NCBI RefSeq assembly: GCF_000805385.1
Contig: NZ_JTJW01000010.1
Span: 186,001 to 250,000, forward strand
Reading direction: 5' to 3'
Source: Mycolicibacterium setense
GTDB taxonomy: Bacteria > Actinomycetota > Actinomycetes > Mycobacteriales > Mycobacteriaceae
DNA length: 64,000 nucleotides
The position numbers were made by a program, and so were the translations under genes. Positions 41,993 through 49,128 of this stretch are shown one piece after another (positions within the stretch are counted from its first letter, which is position 1; every line of letters begins with the position of its first letter). The notes beneath the pieces were generated by a model, which ran no database searches, had not been told where the DNA came from, and was given only the letters and a program-made list of their open reading frames with translations.

Positions 41993-42436
41993 TCAAATCA
42001 CCCGGAGTGAATCTCCGTCGTATCCGAACCGGGACCGCAATTGGACGAGCAGACGCTCTGCCTCGGCGATACGCGCATGTAGCCGCACCAGCGCTTCCGG
42101 CATCGGCGCGTCGACCACCCGGCTGCGTTCCCTCACCCGCCGCCACCGCAGTTCGGTGGCCGCGAGATTCTCCCGCAGCTCGGCGATTTCGCCGATCAGG
42201 ATGTCCTCGAACAGCCGCGATTGGGCAATGTCGGCGCTGTGCACGGGCCTGGAACAGTCGGCCGCCGCGGTCGCACGGCAAACCACGCGCGACAAGGGGT
42301 TGAACACCGCGGCCGCATCGGCCCCGACCGTCAGGGCGGAGATGCTTCCGCTCCCGAACTCCCGTGATATCAGCGTCACGTGAGGATCATGGAGCACCTC
42401 ACCAGCCCAGGCCACCTCACACGTGTAATCCGGCAT
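41993..42436 (-). CDS. Hypothetical protein with C-terminal coiled coil
   Basis: A 147-residue protein, not recognised. The N-terminal part, with CEVAWAGEVLHDPHVTLISR, may form a small beta domain. The C-terminal half is strongly helical and charged, LFEDILIGEIAELRENLAAT to LRVI, consistent with a coiled coil. I chose ATG 42436 because GAGG lies 4 nt upstream; ATG 42451 and 42487 are possible. It lies between a LuxR gene (convergent, 15 bp) and a luciferase-like oxidoreductase gene. Confidence 0.55.
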   Translation of the reverse strand: MPDYTCEVAWAGEVLHDPHVTLISREFGSGSISALTVGADAAAVFNPLSRVVCRATAAADCSRPVHSADIAQSRLFEDILIGEIAELRENLAATELRWRRVRERSRVVDAPMPEALVRLHARIAEAERLLVQLRSRFGYDGDSLRVI

Positions 42437-42517
42437 ACCGCCTCTGGTCATCTGCCGGTTACCCGATGTACCTTTGACGGCCTTCACGCGGGGTCCGCCC
42501 AGGGCCGGCCTCGGCGG

Positions 42518-43507
42518 CTAGCTCAGCGCGGGGATGACCTTCTGCTCGAACAGTTCGATACCGGACCGGTCGTAGGCAGCCTCGGGGAAGTACAGGATTG
42601 CGTACTCGCACCCGAGGTCGCGCATCCGCTGCAGCTTCTCGATGACCTGCTCGGGTGTACCGCTTGCCGATTCGGGTGCGGTCACATTCGCGAGCATGGC
42701 GTCGACGGAGGCCTCGCCGGCCACCGGTGCCTGTCGGGCCCGCAACCGCGCTACGCGATCGGCGACATCGGCGTCGGAGTCGCCGATGACGGCGTTGAAG
42801 TTGGCCGATCGCACGATGGCGCCGTAGTCGGTCCCGACATCGCGGCAATGGTCGGCCAGCACCTGCGACTTGTGGGCGAAGCCTTGGGGCTCTGAGGTGA
42901 AGTTGGTGTACTGCGCGTACTTGGCAGCGATGCGCAGCGTGACCTTCTCTCCACCGCCGGCGATCCACATCGGGATCCCGTTGTTCTGCAGCGGCTTCGG
43001 GGCGACGATCGCACCGTCGACCTGGTAGTGCCTGCCGTCGAAGCTGACCCTCCCGTCACGCCAGGCGTCACGCATGATCTGGACACCCTCATCGAGCCGG
43101 CCGAGCCGCACCCCGGCGGACGGAAAGCCGTAGCCATAGGCCCGCCATTCGTGTTCGTACCAGCCACCGCCGATGCCCATCTGCACGCGGCCACCGGAGA
43201 TGATGTCGGTGGTGGCGGCGATCTTGGCCAGGTACACCGGATTGCGGTAGCTCATCGCGGTGCACATCTGGCCGAGCTTGATCCGCGATGTCGTCGCGGC
43301 ATAGGCCGACATCAGGGACCAGGCCTCGTGTGTCGCCTCGTCGGTCGGAATCGGAACGGTGTGGAAGTGGTCGTAAACCCACAACGAGTCCCATGCACCT
43401 GCGTCTGCGTAAGCAGCCAGGTCACGCATCACCGACCAGTGCTTTTCGGTGGGAATGTCGACGAGGTCAAGGCGCCAGCCCTGCGGGATGAAGAGTCCGA
43501 AGCGCAT
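42518..43507 (-). CDS. LLM-class F420-dependent oxidoreductase
   Basis: A 329-residue luciferase-like TIM-barrel protein: MRFGLFIPQGWRLDL, SLWVYDHFHTVP, the F420/FMN cofactor region YRNPVYLAKIAATTDIISGG, RVQMGIGGGWYEHEWRAYGY and PMWIAGGGEKVTLRIAAKYA. Mycobacterial members usually bind coenzyme F420; the substrate is unknown. It is divergent from a flavin-barrel PPOX gene with 56 bp between, which suggests F420-related partners. Confidence 0.9.
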   Translation of the reverse strand: MRFGLFIPQGWRLDLVDIPTEKHWSVMRDLAAYADAGAWDSLWVYDHFHTVPIPTDEATHEAWSLMSAYAATTSRIKLGQMCTAMSYRNPVYLAKIAATTDIISGGRVQMGIGGGWYEHEWRAYGYGFPSAGVRLGRLDEGVQIMRDAWRDGRVSFDGRHYQVDGAIVAPKPLQNNGIPMWIAGGGEKVTLRIAAKYAQYTNFTSEPQGFAHKSQVLADHCRDVGTDYGAIVRSANFNAVIGDSDADVADRVARLRARQAPVAGEASVDAMLANVTAPESASGTPEQVIEKLQRMRDLGCEYAILYFPEAAYDRSGIELFEQKVIPALS

Positions 43508-43563
43508 GGACCCCGACTCTACGACGCCAACTCGTGTCGCGGTACGGCGCTAGCCTGAATTCC

Positions 43564-43989
43564 ATGGCCCTTTCCAAAGAAGAACGCGAACAGTTCCTGG
43601 CTGAACCGCACATCGCCGCCCTCTCGGTGTACGCAGGCGACAAGCGCGGTCCGCTGACCGTCCCGATCTGGTACCAGTACACCCCCGGTGGCGAGCCGTG
43701 GGTGTTGACCGGGGTGGGATCACGCAAGCACCGGCTGATCGAGGCGGCCGGTCACGTGACATTGATGGTCGAGCGTCTCGAACCGACGGTGCGCTACGTT
43801 GCCGTCGACGGTGCGGTGAGCCGCATCGAACCTGGCACCGATGAGCAACTCGTCGAGATGACCAAGCGGTATCTGGCCCCCGAGAAGGTGGAGCCCTACC
43901 TGGAGTTCGCCCGCCGCGAGCATGGCGAGAGCGTCGCCGTGTTCATCAAGCCCGAGCACTGGCTGTCGTCCGATCTGGGGTCTCTGTGA
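43564..43989 (+). CDS. Pyridoxamine-phosphate-oxidase-like (split-barrel, F420-type) protein
   Basis: A 141-residue split beta-barrel flavin/F420-binding protein: ALSVYAGDKRGPLTVPIWYQ, PWVLTGVGSRKHRLIEAAGH, VRYVAVDGAVSRIEPGTDEQ, and KPEHWLSSDLGSL at the end. The family includes F420-dependent reductases and uncharacterised oxidases. The ATG gives MALSKEEREQF. It is followed after 4 nt by a methyltransferase gene. Confidence 0.86.
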   Translation: MALSKEEREQFLAEPHIAALSVYAGDKRGPLTVPIWYQYTPGGEPWVLTGVGSRKHRLIEAAGHVTLMVERLEPTVRYVAVDGAVSRIEPGTDEQLVEMTKRYLAPEKVEPYLEFARREHGESVAVFIKPEHWLSSDLGSL

Positions 43990-43993
43990 CACC

Positions 43994-44581
43994 GTGAGCT
44001 CGCGTCAACGGCTGTTCCGGTGGCTCTATCGCCTGGGATTCACCCCCTGGGACGGTCATCCGTTGGCGCACAGCCTGACCGAGCTGGTCGAAAACACCTC
44101 GTTGCCCCCGGGAACCGCGCTCGATCTGGGCTGCGGTACCGGGGACAACGCGATCTACCTCGCCAGGCACGGGTGGCAGGTCACCGGTGTGGATTACGTG
44201 GCCAAGCCGCTGAAGAAGGCCCGCGCCAAAGCCGGCCCGCTGCCGGTGCAGTTCGTCAAAGCCGATGTGACGCAACTGAGTTCAACGGGCATCCGACCCG
44301 GCTTCCAGCTGATCATCGACAGTGGGTGTCTGCACGGCATGAGCGCTGCCGACCGCGACGCCTATGTCCGGGAGGTCAGCGCGGTCGCCGCCCCCGGTGC
44401 GCAACTGCTCATCGTGGCCTTCATTCCCGGTGCGTCGACGGGTGTGCCGGGCATCGGATTCGAGGAAGTGCAGCGCCGTTTCAGCCACGGCTGGACACTG
44501 CTCTCGAGCGGAGACGAGCCGGCGCTGGACCAGAACAACATCCACGGGGCACGGCATTATCTGTTCGCGCGGAGCGACTGA
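43994..44581 (+). CDS. Class I SAM-dependent methyltransferase
   Basis: A 195-residue methyltransferase. Motif I is ALDLGCGTGDNAIYL (about residues 42-56), then GVDYVAKPLKKARAKA (motif II) and the acidic FQLIIDSGCLHGMS motif. The compact size and the RRLG-like N-terminal FRWLYRLGFTPWDGHPL resemble the thiopurine/tellurite-resistance type, but the substrate is unknown. The start is GTG, 4 nt after the PPOX-like gene's stop. It is convergent with the S9 peptidase gene, 3 nt apart. Confidence 0.88.
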   Translation: MSSRQRLFRWLYRLGFTPWDGHPLAHSLTELVENTSLPPGTALDLGCGTGDNAIYLARHGWQVTGVDYVAKPLKKARAKAGPLPVQFVKADVTQLSSTGIRPGFQLIIDSGCLHGMSAADRDAYVREVSAVAAPGAQLLIVAFIPGASTGVPGIGFEEVQRRFSHGWTLLSSGDEPALDQNNIHGARHYLFARSD

Positions 44582-44584
44582 GCC

Positions 44585-46420
44585 TCACTCCGCACGACCG
44601 CCGAGATGCTTGGCGAGGAACCGATCGGCCCGGTGGTAGAAGTCGAGGCGGTTCTCGGGTTTGACGAAGCCGTGGCCTTCGTTCTCGTACATCACATACT
44701 CGTGATCAAGGCCGCGTTCTTTCATGGCCGCCACGATCTGCTCGGACTCCGCCCGCTTGACCCGCGGATCGTTGTCGCCCTGGCCGATCAGAATCGGAAT
44801 CCGGATGGCATCCACCCGCGACAGCGGCGACCGAGACCAGAGAAAGTCCGAATCGTCCCCAACGCGCTTGTGCCACAGCATGATCAACGGCTTCCAATAT
44901 TCAGGGAACGACGCGATGAGAGTGTTCAGATTGGACGGGCCCACCATCGAGATCGCACATTTGAACACCTCGGGCGTGAAGGTCGCGCCGACCAGCGCCG
45001 CGTACCCGCCATAGGACCCACCGTAGATCGCCACCCGGTCCCGGTCGACGATCCCCTGCCCGACAAGGTGATCGATCGCGTCTAGCAGGTCATCGTGCAT
45101 CTTGGCGGCCCACTCACGGTTACCGGCGTTGAGGAAATCCTTGCCGTAGCCGCTGGAACCACGGAAGTTCACCTGCACGCACAGGTAACCACGGTTGGCC
45201 AGCCATTGCGCCTCGGGGTCGAGGCCCCAACCGACACGGGCCCACGGCCCGCCGTGCACGTTGAGGACGGTGGGCAGATTCTTGCGGTCGCCCCCAGGCG
45301 GAAACGTCAGATAGCCGTGGATCGTCAGGCCGTCACGTGCGGTGTAGCTGAACGGTTCCATAGGCACCAGCGGATACTCGTTCAATTCTGGCCGGTGATC
45401 GAACAGAAATGTGGCCGTTTGCGTTTCACGATCCCAGCGGTAGAACTTCACTGGTCCTGAATCCTGGTCGAACGCGACAAGCCAGGTCGTGTCGTCACCG
45501 TCGCGGTCGCTGATCATAAGATCGCCGGGATGCAGCCGCTCGAGTGCCGCGATGTCGCCACGAATCGAGTCGTCGAAGATCCGGTATTCCAGCCGCTCGC
45601 CGTACACCGTCACGCCCTGGATCTCGCGGGTGTCGGGATGGACGATCACACCGTTGATGTCGTAGGTGGGGTCCTCGGCGATCACCTCGGTGACGCCCGT
45701 CTCGATATCCATCTTGACCAGCCGGCTGGTGTTCGAACCTACCGAGGACTGCAGGTACATCGCCGTGCCGTCCTTCGTAAAGCCAACCGGCCCGGTAGAT
45801 TCCGCGTCCTCCGGCCCGACTTCGAGCAAGGTCCGCCACGGAGACGTCTCGTCGTCACGCACCACGATGACGAGGCCGCCGTCGGCGGTCGGCGTCGCCG
45901 CCCCCCGAACCTTCAGCTCGTTGTCGACCACCCAGCCGAGATAGCCTGGATTCTCCACGATCTTGCGCAGCTCACCGGTGCGCAGGTCGAGGTGGTACAC
46001 ATCGTGCAGCTGCGGATTCTCCTGGTTGATACCGACCAGGACGTCGTTGGGAAACTGCTTGCGGTGAGCGATAATTCGACACTGCACGCCATCGATCGGG
46101 GTCAGGTCCCGTTCGACCCCGGTCTGCATATCGACATCGAACAGCCGGAAGTTCTCGCTGCCGTCCTTGTCCCGGACGAACATGACGTGCCGATTGTCCC
46201 AGGTCCAGAAGTAGTTCTGGATCCCACGGCCGGTGTCGTGGGTAACCGGTTTCTCGTTGCCCACCCCGGCGTCACCGACAAACACGTTCAGCACGCCGTC
46301 GAGCGGGGCGAGATAGGACAACCGCGCGCCGTCCGGGGATATCTGCGCCGCGGCGCGTTCGGGCTGGCCCAGTAGGACCTCGAGCGGGATGAGTTTGACG
46401 TCTCCCATGGCATCGGACAT
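44585..46420 (-). CDS. S9 family (prolyl oligopeptidase/acylaminoacyl) peptidase
   Basis: A 611-residue enzyme. The N-terminal beta-propeller covers about residues 1-360. The alpha/beta-hydrolase domain carries the catalytic Ser in YGGSYGGYAALVG, Asp in GQGDNDPRVKRAES and His in YENEGHGFVKPENR. No signal peptide is visible. I chose the ATG giving MSDAMGDVKLIPLEVLLGQP; an upstream TTG is in the same frame. It cleaves short peptides or acylated amino acids; the physiological substrate is unknown. It is followed by a TetR gene on the same strand. Confidence 0.9.
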   Translation of the reverse strand: MSDAMGDVKLIPLEVLLGQPERAAAQISPDGARLSYLAPLDGVLNVFVGDAGVGNEKPVTHDTGRGIQNYFWTWDNRHVMFVRDKDGSENFRLFDVDMQTGVERDLTPIDGVQCRIIAHRKQFPNDVLVGINQENPQLHDVYHLDLRTGELRKIVENPGYLGWVVDNELKVRGAATPTADGGLVIVVRDDETSPWRTLLEVGPEDAESTGPVGFTKDGTAMYLQSSVGSNTSRLVKMDIETGVTEVIAEDPTYDINGVIVHPDTREIQGVTVYGERLEYRIFDDSIRGDIAALERLHPGDLMISDRDGDDTTWLVAFDQDSGPVKFYRWDRETQTATFLFDHRPELNEYPLVPMEPFSYTARDGLTIHGYLTFPPGGDRKNLPTVLNVHGGPWARVGWGLDPEAQWLANRGYLCVQVNFRGSSGYGKDFLNAGNREWAAKMHDDLLDAIDHLVGQGIVDRDRVAIYGGSYGGYAALVGATFTPEVFKCAISMVGPSNLNTLIASFPEYWKPLIMLWHKRVGDDSDFLWSRSPLSRVDAIRIPILIGQGDNDPRVKRAESEQIVAAMKERGLDHEYVMYENEGHGFVKPENRLDFYHRADRFLAKHLGGRAE

Positions 46421-46476
46421 TCCGGCCCCCGTCGTCGGCGATGCGATCAATCATGCCCACACGAAGGTGCCGGTGG

Positions 46477-47022
46477 CTACAGGCCCAGCGCGGCGATCGC
46501 GCCGTCGACTGTTGCCTGACGCAGTTGCTCGTAGGGAACATCGGGGAACTGCAGGCAGCAGTCCTGCAGGCCGCCGAAGGCGATCACGGCGCGGGTGGAC
46601 TGCTCGAGCGTCGGTCGGCGGCCGAACACCAGCACGCCCAGCCTGGCCCGCCACGCCAGCAGCTGGTCGATCAGCCCGAGATCGGCCAGCGTGGTCAGCT
46701 CGGACACCACCAACACGAGGTCGGCCAGGTGCCGATAGTGGAAGTCGAAGTACCCCTCGAGAAGTTCCCGCGGTGTGGCCCGCGCGGCTCCACGCTTGCG
46801 TTCCTGCTCGGCGATGAAGGCCTCACCCTCGTCGATGAGGGGTTGCACGATGCTGCGGACCAGATCCTCACGCGACCGGAAGTGGTAATACAACGCGGGT
46901 TTGGTCATGCCGAGGCGGTCGGCGATGTCCTGCAGACTCGTCCGCACGACGCCCTTCTCGGCAAACAGTTCGCGCGCCACATCCTGGATGCGTTGCCGGG
47001 TATCCAATGGAGGCTTGGCCAC
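46477..47022 (-). CDS. TetR family repressor of the adjacent monooxygenase
   Basis: A 181-residue regulator. The HTH covers about residues 10-55: RQRIQDVARELFAEKGVVRT, SLQDIADRLGMTKPALYYHF. The C-terminal ligand domain is hydrophobic and non-specific. The start is GTG. Two near-identical 20-bp operators lie between it and the FAD monooxygenase, so it very likely represses both genes (inference from TetR biology and symmetry). Confidence 0.92.
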   Translation of the reverse strand: MAKPPLDTRQRIQDVARELFAEKGVVRTSLQDIADRLGMTKPALYYHFRSREDLVRSIVQPLIDEGEAFIAEQERKRGAARATPRELLEGYFDFHYRHLADLVLVVSELTTLADLGLIDQLLAWRARLGVLVFGRRPTLEQSTRAVIAFGGLQDCCLQFPDVPYEQLRQATVDGAIAALGL

Positions 47023-47035
47023 GTACCCACCCTAA

Positions 47036-47055
47036 CTTACTTAACGATAGGTAAG
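47036..47055. promoter_or_regulatory. TetR operator 1 (palindrome)
   Basis: CTTACTTAACGATAGGTAAG is a 20-bp palindrome-like site (CTTAC...GTAAG). It lies 14 bp upstream of the TetR start and is 18/20 identical to operator 2 read on the opposite strand. Confidence 0.75.
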
Positions 47056-47070
47056 CTCGCGACAGGAACA

Positions 47071-47090
47071 CTTACCGACCGTTAAGTAAG
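47071..47090. promoter_or_regulatory. TetR operator 2 (palindrome)
   Basis: CTTACCGACCGTTAAGTAAG lies with its centre 35 bp from operator 1 and 9 nt upstream of the monooxygenase GTG, overlapping its AAGGGGG ribosome binding site region. Binding there would block transcription into the gene. Confidence 0.75.
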
Positions 47091-47098
47091 GGGGCATC

Positions 47099-48313
47099 GT
47101 GAAGGTACTCATCTCCGGCGCCAGCATCGCCGGGCCCGTACTGGCCTACTGGCTGTCGCGACACGGGGTAGACGTCACCGTGGTGGAACGCTCACCGGCG
47201 CTGCGCAAGACAGGCGGCCACGCCGTCGACCTGTTCCGGCCTGCCATGGAGATCTCCGAGCGCATGGGGGTACTGCCCGAGATCGAGGCGCACGCCACCG
47301 GCACCACGGAGATGGTGATCCACCGGCCGGGCGCGTCCCGCCCCGCCCGCCTCGACTACGTCAAGATCATCGGAGCGATGTCCGACCGGCACGTCGAGAT
47401 CATGCGTGACGACCTCAGCGAGATCTACTTCCGGGCCGGCCGAGACGACGTCGAATATCTCTTCGGGGACACCATCACCTCGATCTCGCCGGACGGCGAT
47501 GTCACCTTCGAGCACAACGCGCCCCGACGTTTCGACGTGGTCGTCGGCGCCGACGGACTGCACTCCGGCGTACGTCGGATAACGTTCGGCGACAACGTTT
47601 CCGAGAGCTTCCTCGGGGGATACCTCTCGGTGGTGTCAGTGCCGAAGAGCTTGGCCCGTGACGGCGAGATGACCGGCTACTTCAAACCCGGCCACATGGC
47701 CGGTATCTACACCGCCGACCATCTCGACGATGCCCGCGCGGTGTACGTCTTCCGTCCGGACCGGCCGCTGGATTACGACTACCGCGATGCGGAGCGCCAA
47801 AAGTCGCAACTGCGCGCCGCGTTCGAGCACATGGGTGCCGAGGTGGACCGCTGGCTGGACGAGGTCCAGCGGACGCCGACGTTCTACTTCGACGCCATCA
47901 CACAACTGCAGATGTCCACGTGGTCGCGGGGCCGGGTGACCCTCGTCGGCGACGCCGGGTACTGCCCCGGACCCGCTGTCGGCGGTAGTACCAGCCTCGC
48001 GGTGTACGGCGCCTATGTCCTGGCCGCCGAGATGGTGCGGGCCGGTGATGATTACGCCGCGGCGTTCGCGGCCTACGAACGCACGATGCTCGCGCCGGTC
48101 CAGGGCAGCCGAAAGCTGGCCCGGGTGAACGCCAAAACCGTGGTGCCGACGAGCGGATGGGGTATCCGCGCGCTGGTGGGCGCGGGCCAGTTGATCTCGC
48201 TGCTGCCACTGGGTCTGGTCCAGTCACTTGCCCGGCTCAACACCAAGGGAGTACGGCTCTACGACACCATGCCGCTGCCTGACTGGCCCGATCGACGGCC
48301 GTCCGGAGCCTAG
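47099..48313 (+). CDS. FAD-dependent class A monooxygenase (TetX-like)
   Basis: A 404-residue flavoprotein. The FAD-binding motif is ISGASIAGPVLAYW (residues 4-17), followed by VERSPALRKTGGHAVDLF. The second FAD motif is TLVGDAGYCPGPAVGGSTSL, and the VVGADGLHSGVR motif lies between them. The overall layout resembles TetX/MabTetX-type antibiotic-modifying hydroxylases, but that is a resemblance only. The start is GTG. Divergent control with the TetR gene through two operators suggests induction by a small aromatic or antibiotic ligand. Confidence 0.9.
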   Translation: MKVLISGASIAGPVLAYWLSRHGVDVTVVERSPALRKTGGHAVDLFRPAMEISERMGVLPEIEAHATGTTEMVIHRPGASRPARLDYVKIIGAMSDRHVEIMRDDLSEIYFRAGRDDVEYLFGDTITSISPDGDVTFEHNAPRRFDVVVGADGLHSGVRRITFGDNVSESFLGGYLSVVSVPKSLARDGEMTGYFKPGHMAGIYTADHLDDARAVYVFRPDRPLDYDYRDAERQKSQLRAAFEHMGAEVDRWLDEVQRTPTFYFDAITQLQMSTWSRGRVTLVGDAGYCPGPAVGGSTSLAVYGAYVLAAEMVRAGDDYAAAFAAYERTMLAPVQGSRKLARVNAKTVVPTSGWGIRALVGAGQLISLLPLGLVQSLARLNTKGVRLYDTMPLPDWPDRRPSGA

Positions 48314-48321
48314 GTGCGTCG

Positions 48322-48987
48322 TTAGTCCTCGATGAAGGTGACTGTCTCGTCGAGAGGCGCGCGGCCGGTACGGATGTAGTTAACCGAGACGTCCTCGTAC
48401 CCGATCGACATACCGCAGAAGAGCATGAGCTCCTCCGGGGGCGACACGAACGCCGCGACGGTCTTGCGAACCTTCGCCCACGACATCTGCGGACAACTGT
48501 GCAAGCCCTCAGCGCGCAGCAGCAGCATGACCGTCTGGAGGTACATTCCCAGGTCCGACCACTGGGGCCGCCCGAGGTCACGGTCGACATAGCAGAACAG
48601 CGCGGCGGGCGCTCCGAAGGCGTCCCAGTTCGCGATGGCTGCCCGCTGCCGGGCCTCCCAATCCGCCCGGACGATACCGAGCGCGCTGTAACGCTCCTTG
48701 CCGAATTGGGATCGGCGCTCGCTGTAGGGCGATTTGAGCTCATCGGGATACATCACGTACTCCGGCTCGTCCCACGGGTCACCGGCGGCGACGCGCTCGA
48801 CAGCAAGCTTCCTGAGCCGTGCGAGCGGTTCGCCGGTCAGCACGAAAATGTGCCAAGGCTGGAGGTTCGAACCCGACGGCGCCCAGGCGGCTGCCGACAG
48901 CACGCGCTGCAGCACCTCCTTCGAAACGGGCTCGTCCGTGAACCCACGCACCGCACGCCGGGTCGTAACCGCCTCATAGACGTCCAC
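48322..48987 (-). CDS. Nitroreductase family protein
   Basis: A 221-residue FMN-dependent reductase: TTRRAVRGFTDEPVSKEVLQ, AAAWAPSGSNLQPWHIFVLT (FMN phosphate region) and GLHSCPQMSWAKVRKTVA. The C-terminal CGMSIGYEDVSVNYIRTGRA is family-like. The start is GTG 48987 (9 nt from AAAGG); GTG 48993 is possible. It reduces nitroaromatics or quinones in the family; substrate unknown here. It is convergent with the FAD monooxygenase gene, 8 nt apart. Confidence 0.88.
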   Translation of the reverse strand: MDVYEAVTTRRAVRGFTDEPVSKEVLQRVLSAAAWAPSGSNLQPWHIFVLTGEPLARLRKLAVERVAAGDPWDEPEYVMYPDELKSPYSERRSQFGKERYSALGIVRADWEARQRAAIANWDAFGAPAALFCYVDRDLGRPQWSDLGMYLQTVMLLLRAEGLHSCPQMSWAKVRKTVAAFVSPPEELMLFCGMSIGYEDVSVNYIRTGRAPLDETVTFIED

Positions 48988-49082
48988 AATCACCCACCTT
49001 TCCGAGTGGACCCGATACGACCTGCCGTATTCAGCCTGACGGCTGCCGGACGCGGACGCGCCCTTGGAAGTCCGTAGTCAGT

Positions 49083-49117
49083 GGTCGGTCATGGCGGTCG
49101 GTCATGGCGGTCGGTCA
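49083..49117. repeat. 13-bp tandem repeat, 2.7 copies
   Basis: The unit GGTCGGTCATGGC repeats twice exactly and then partially. It lies between the nitroreductase start and the LuxR regulator stop. It has no obvious function. Confidence 0.6.
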
Positions 49118-49128
49118 GGACGTGACGC

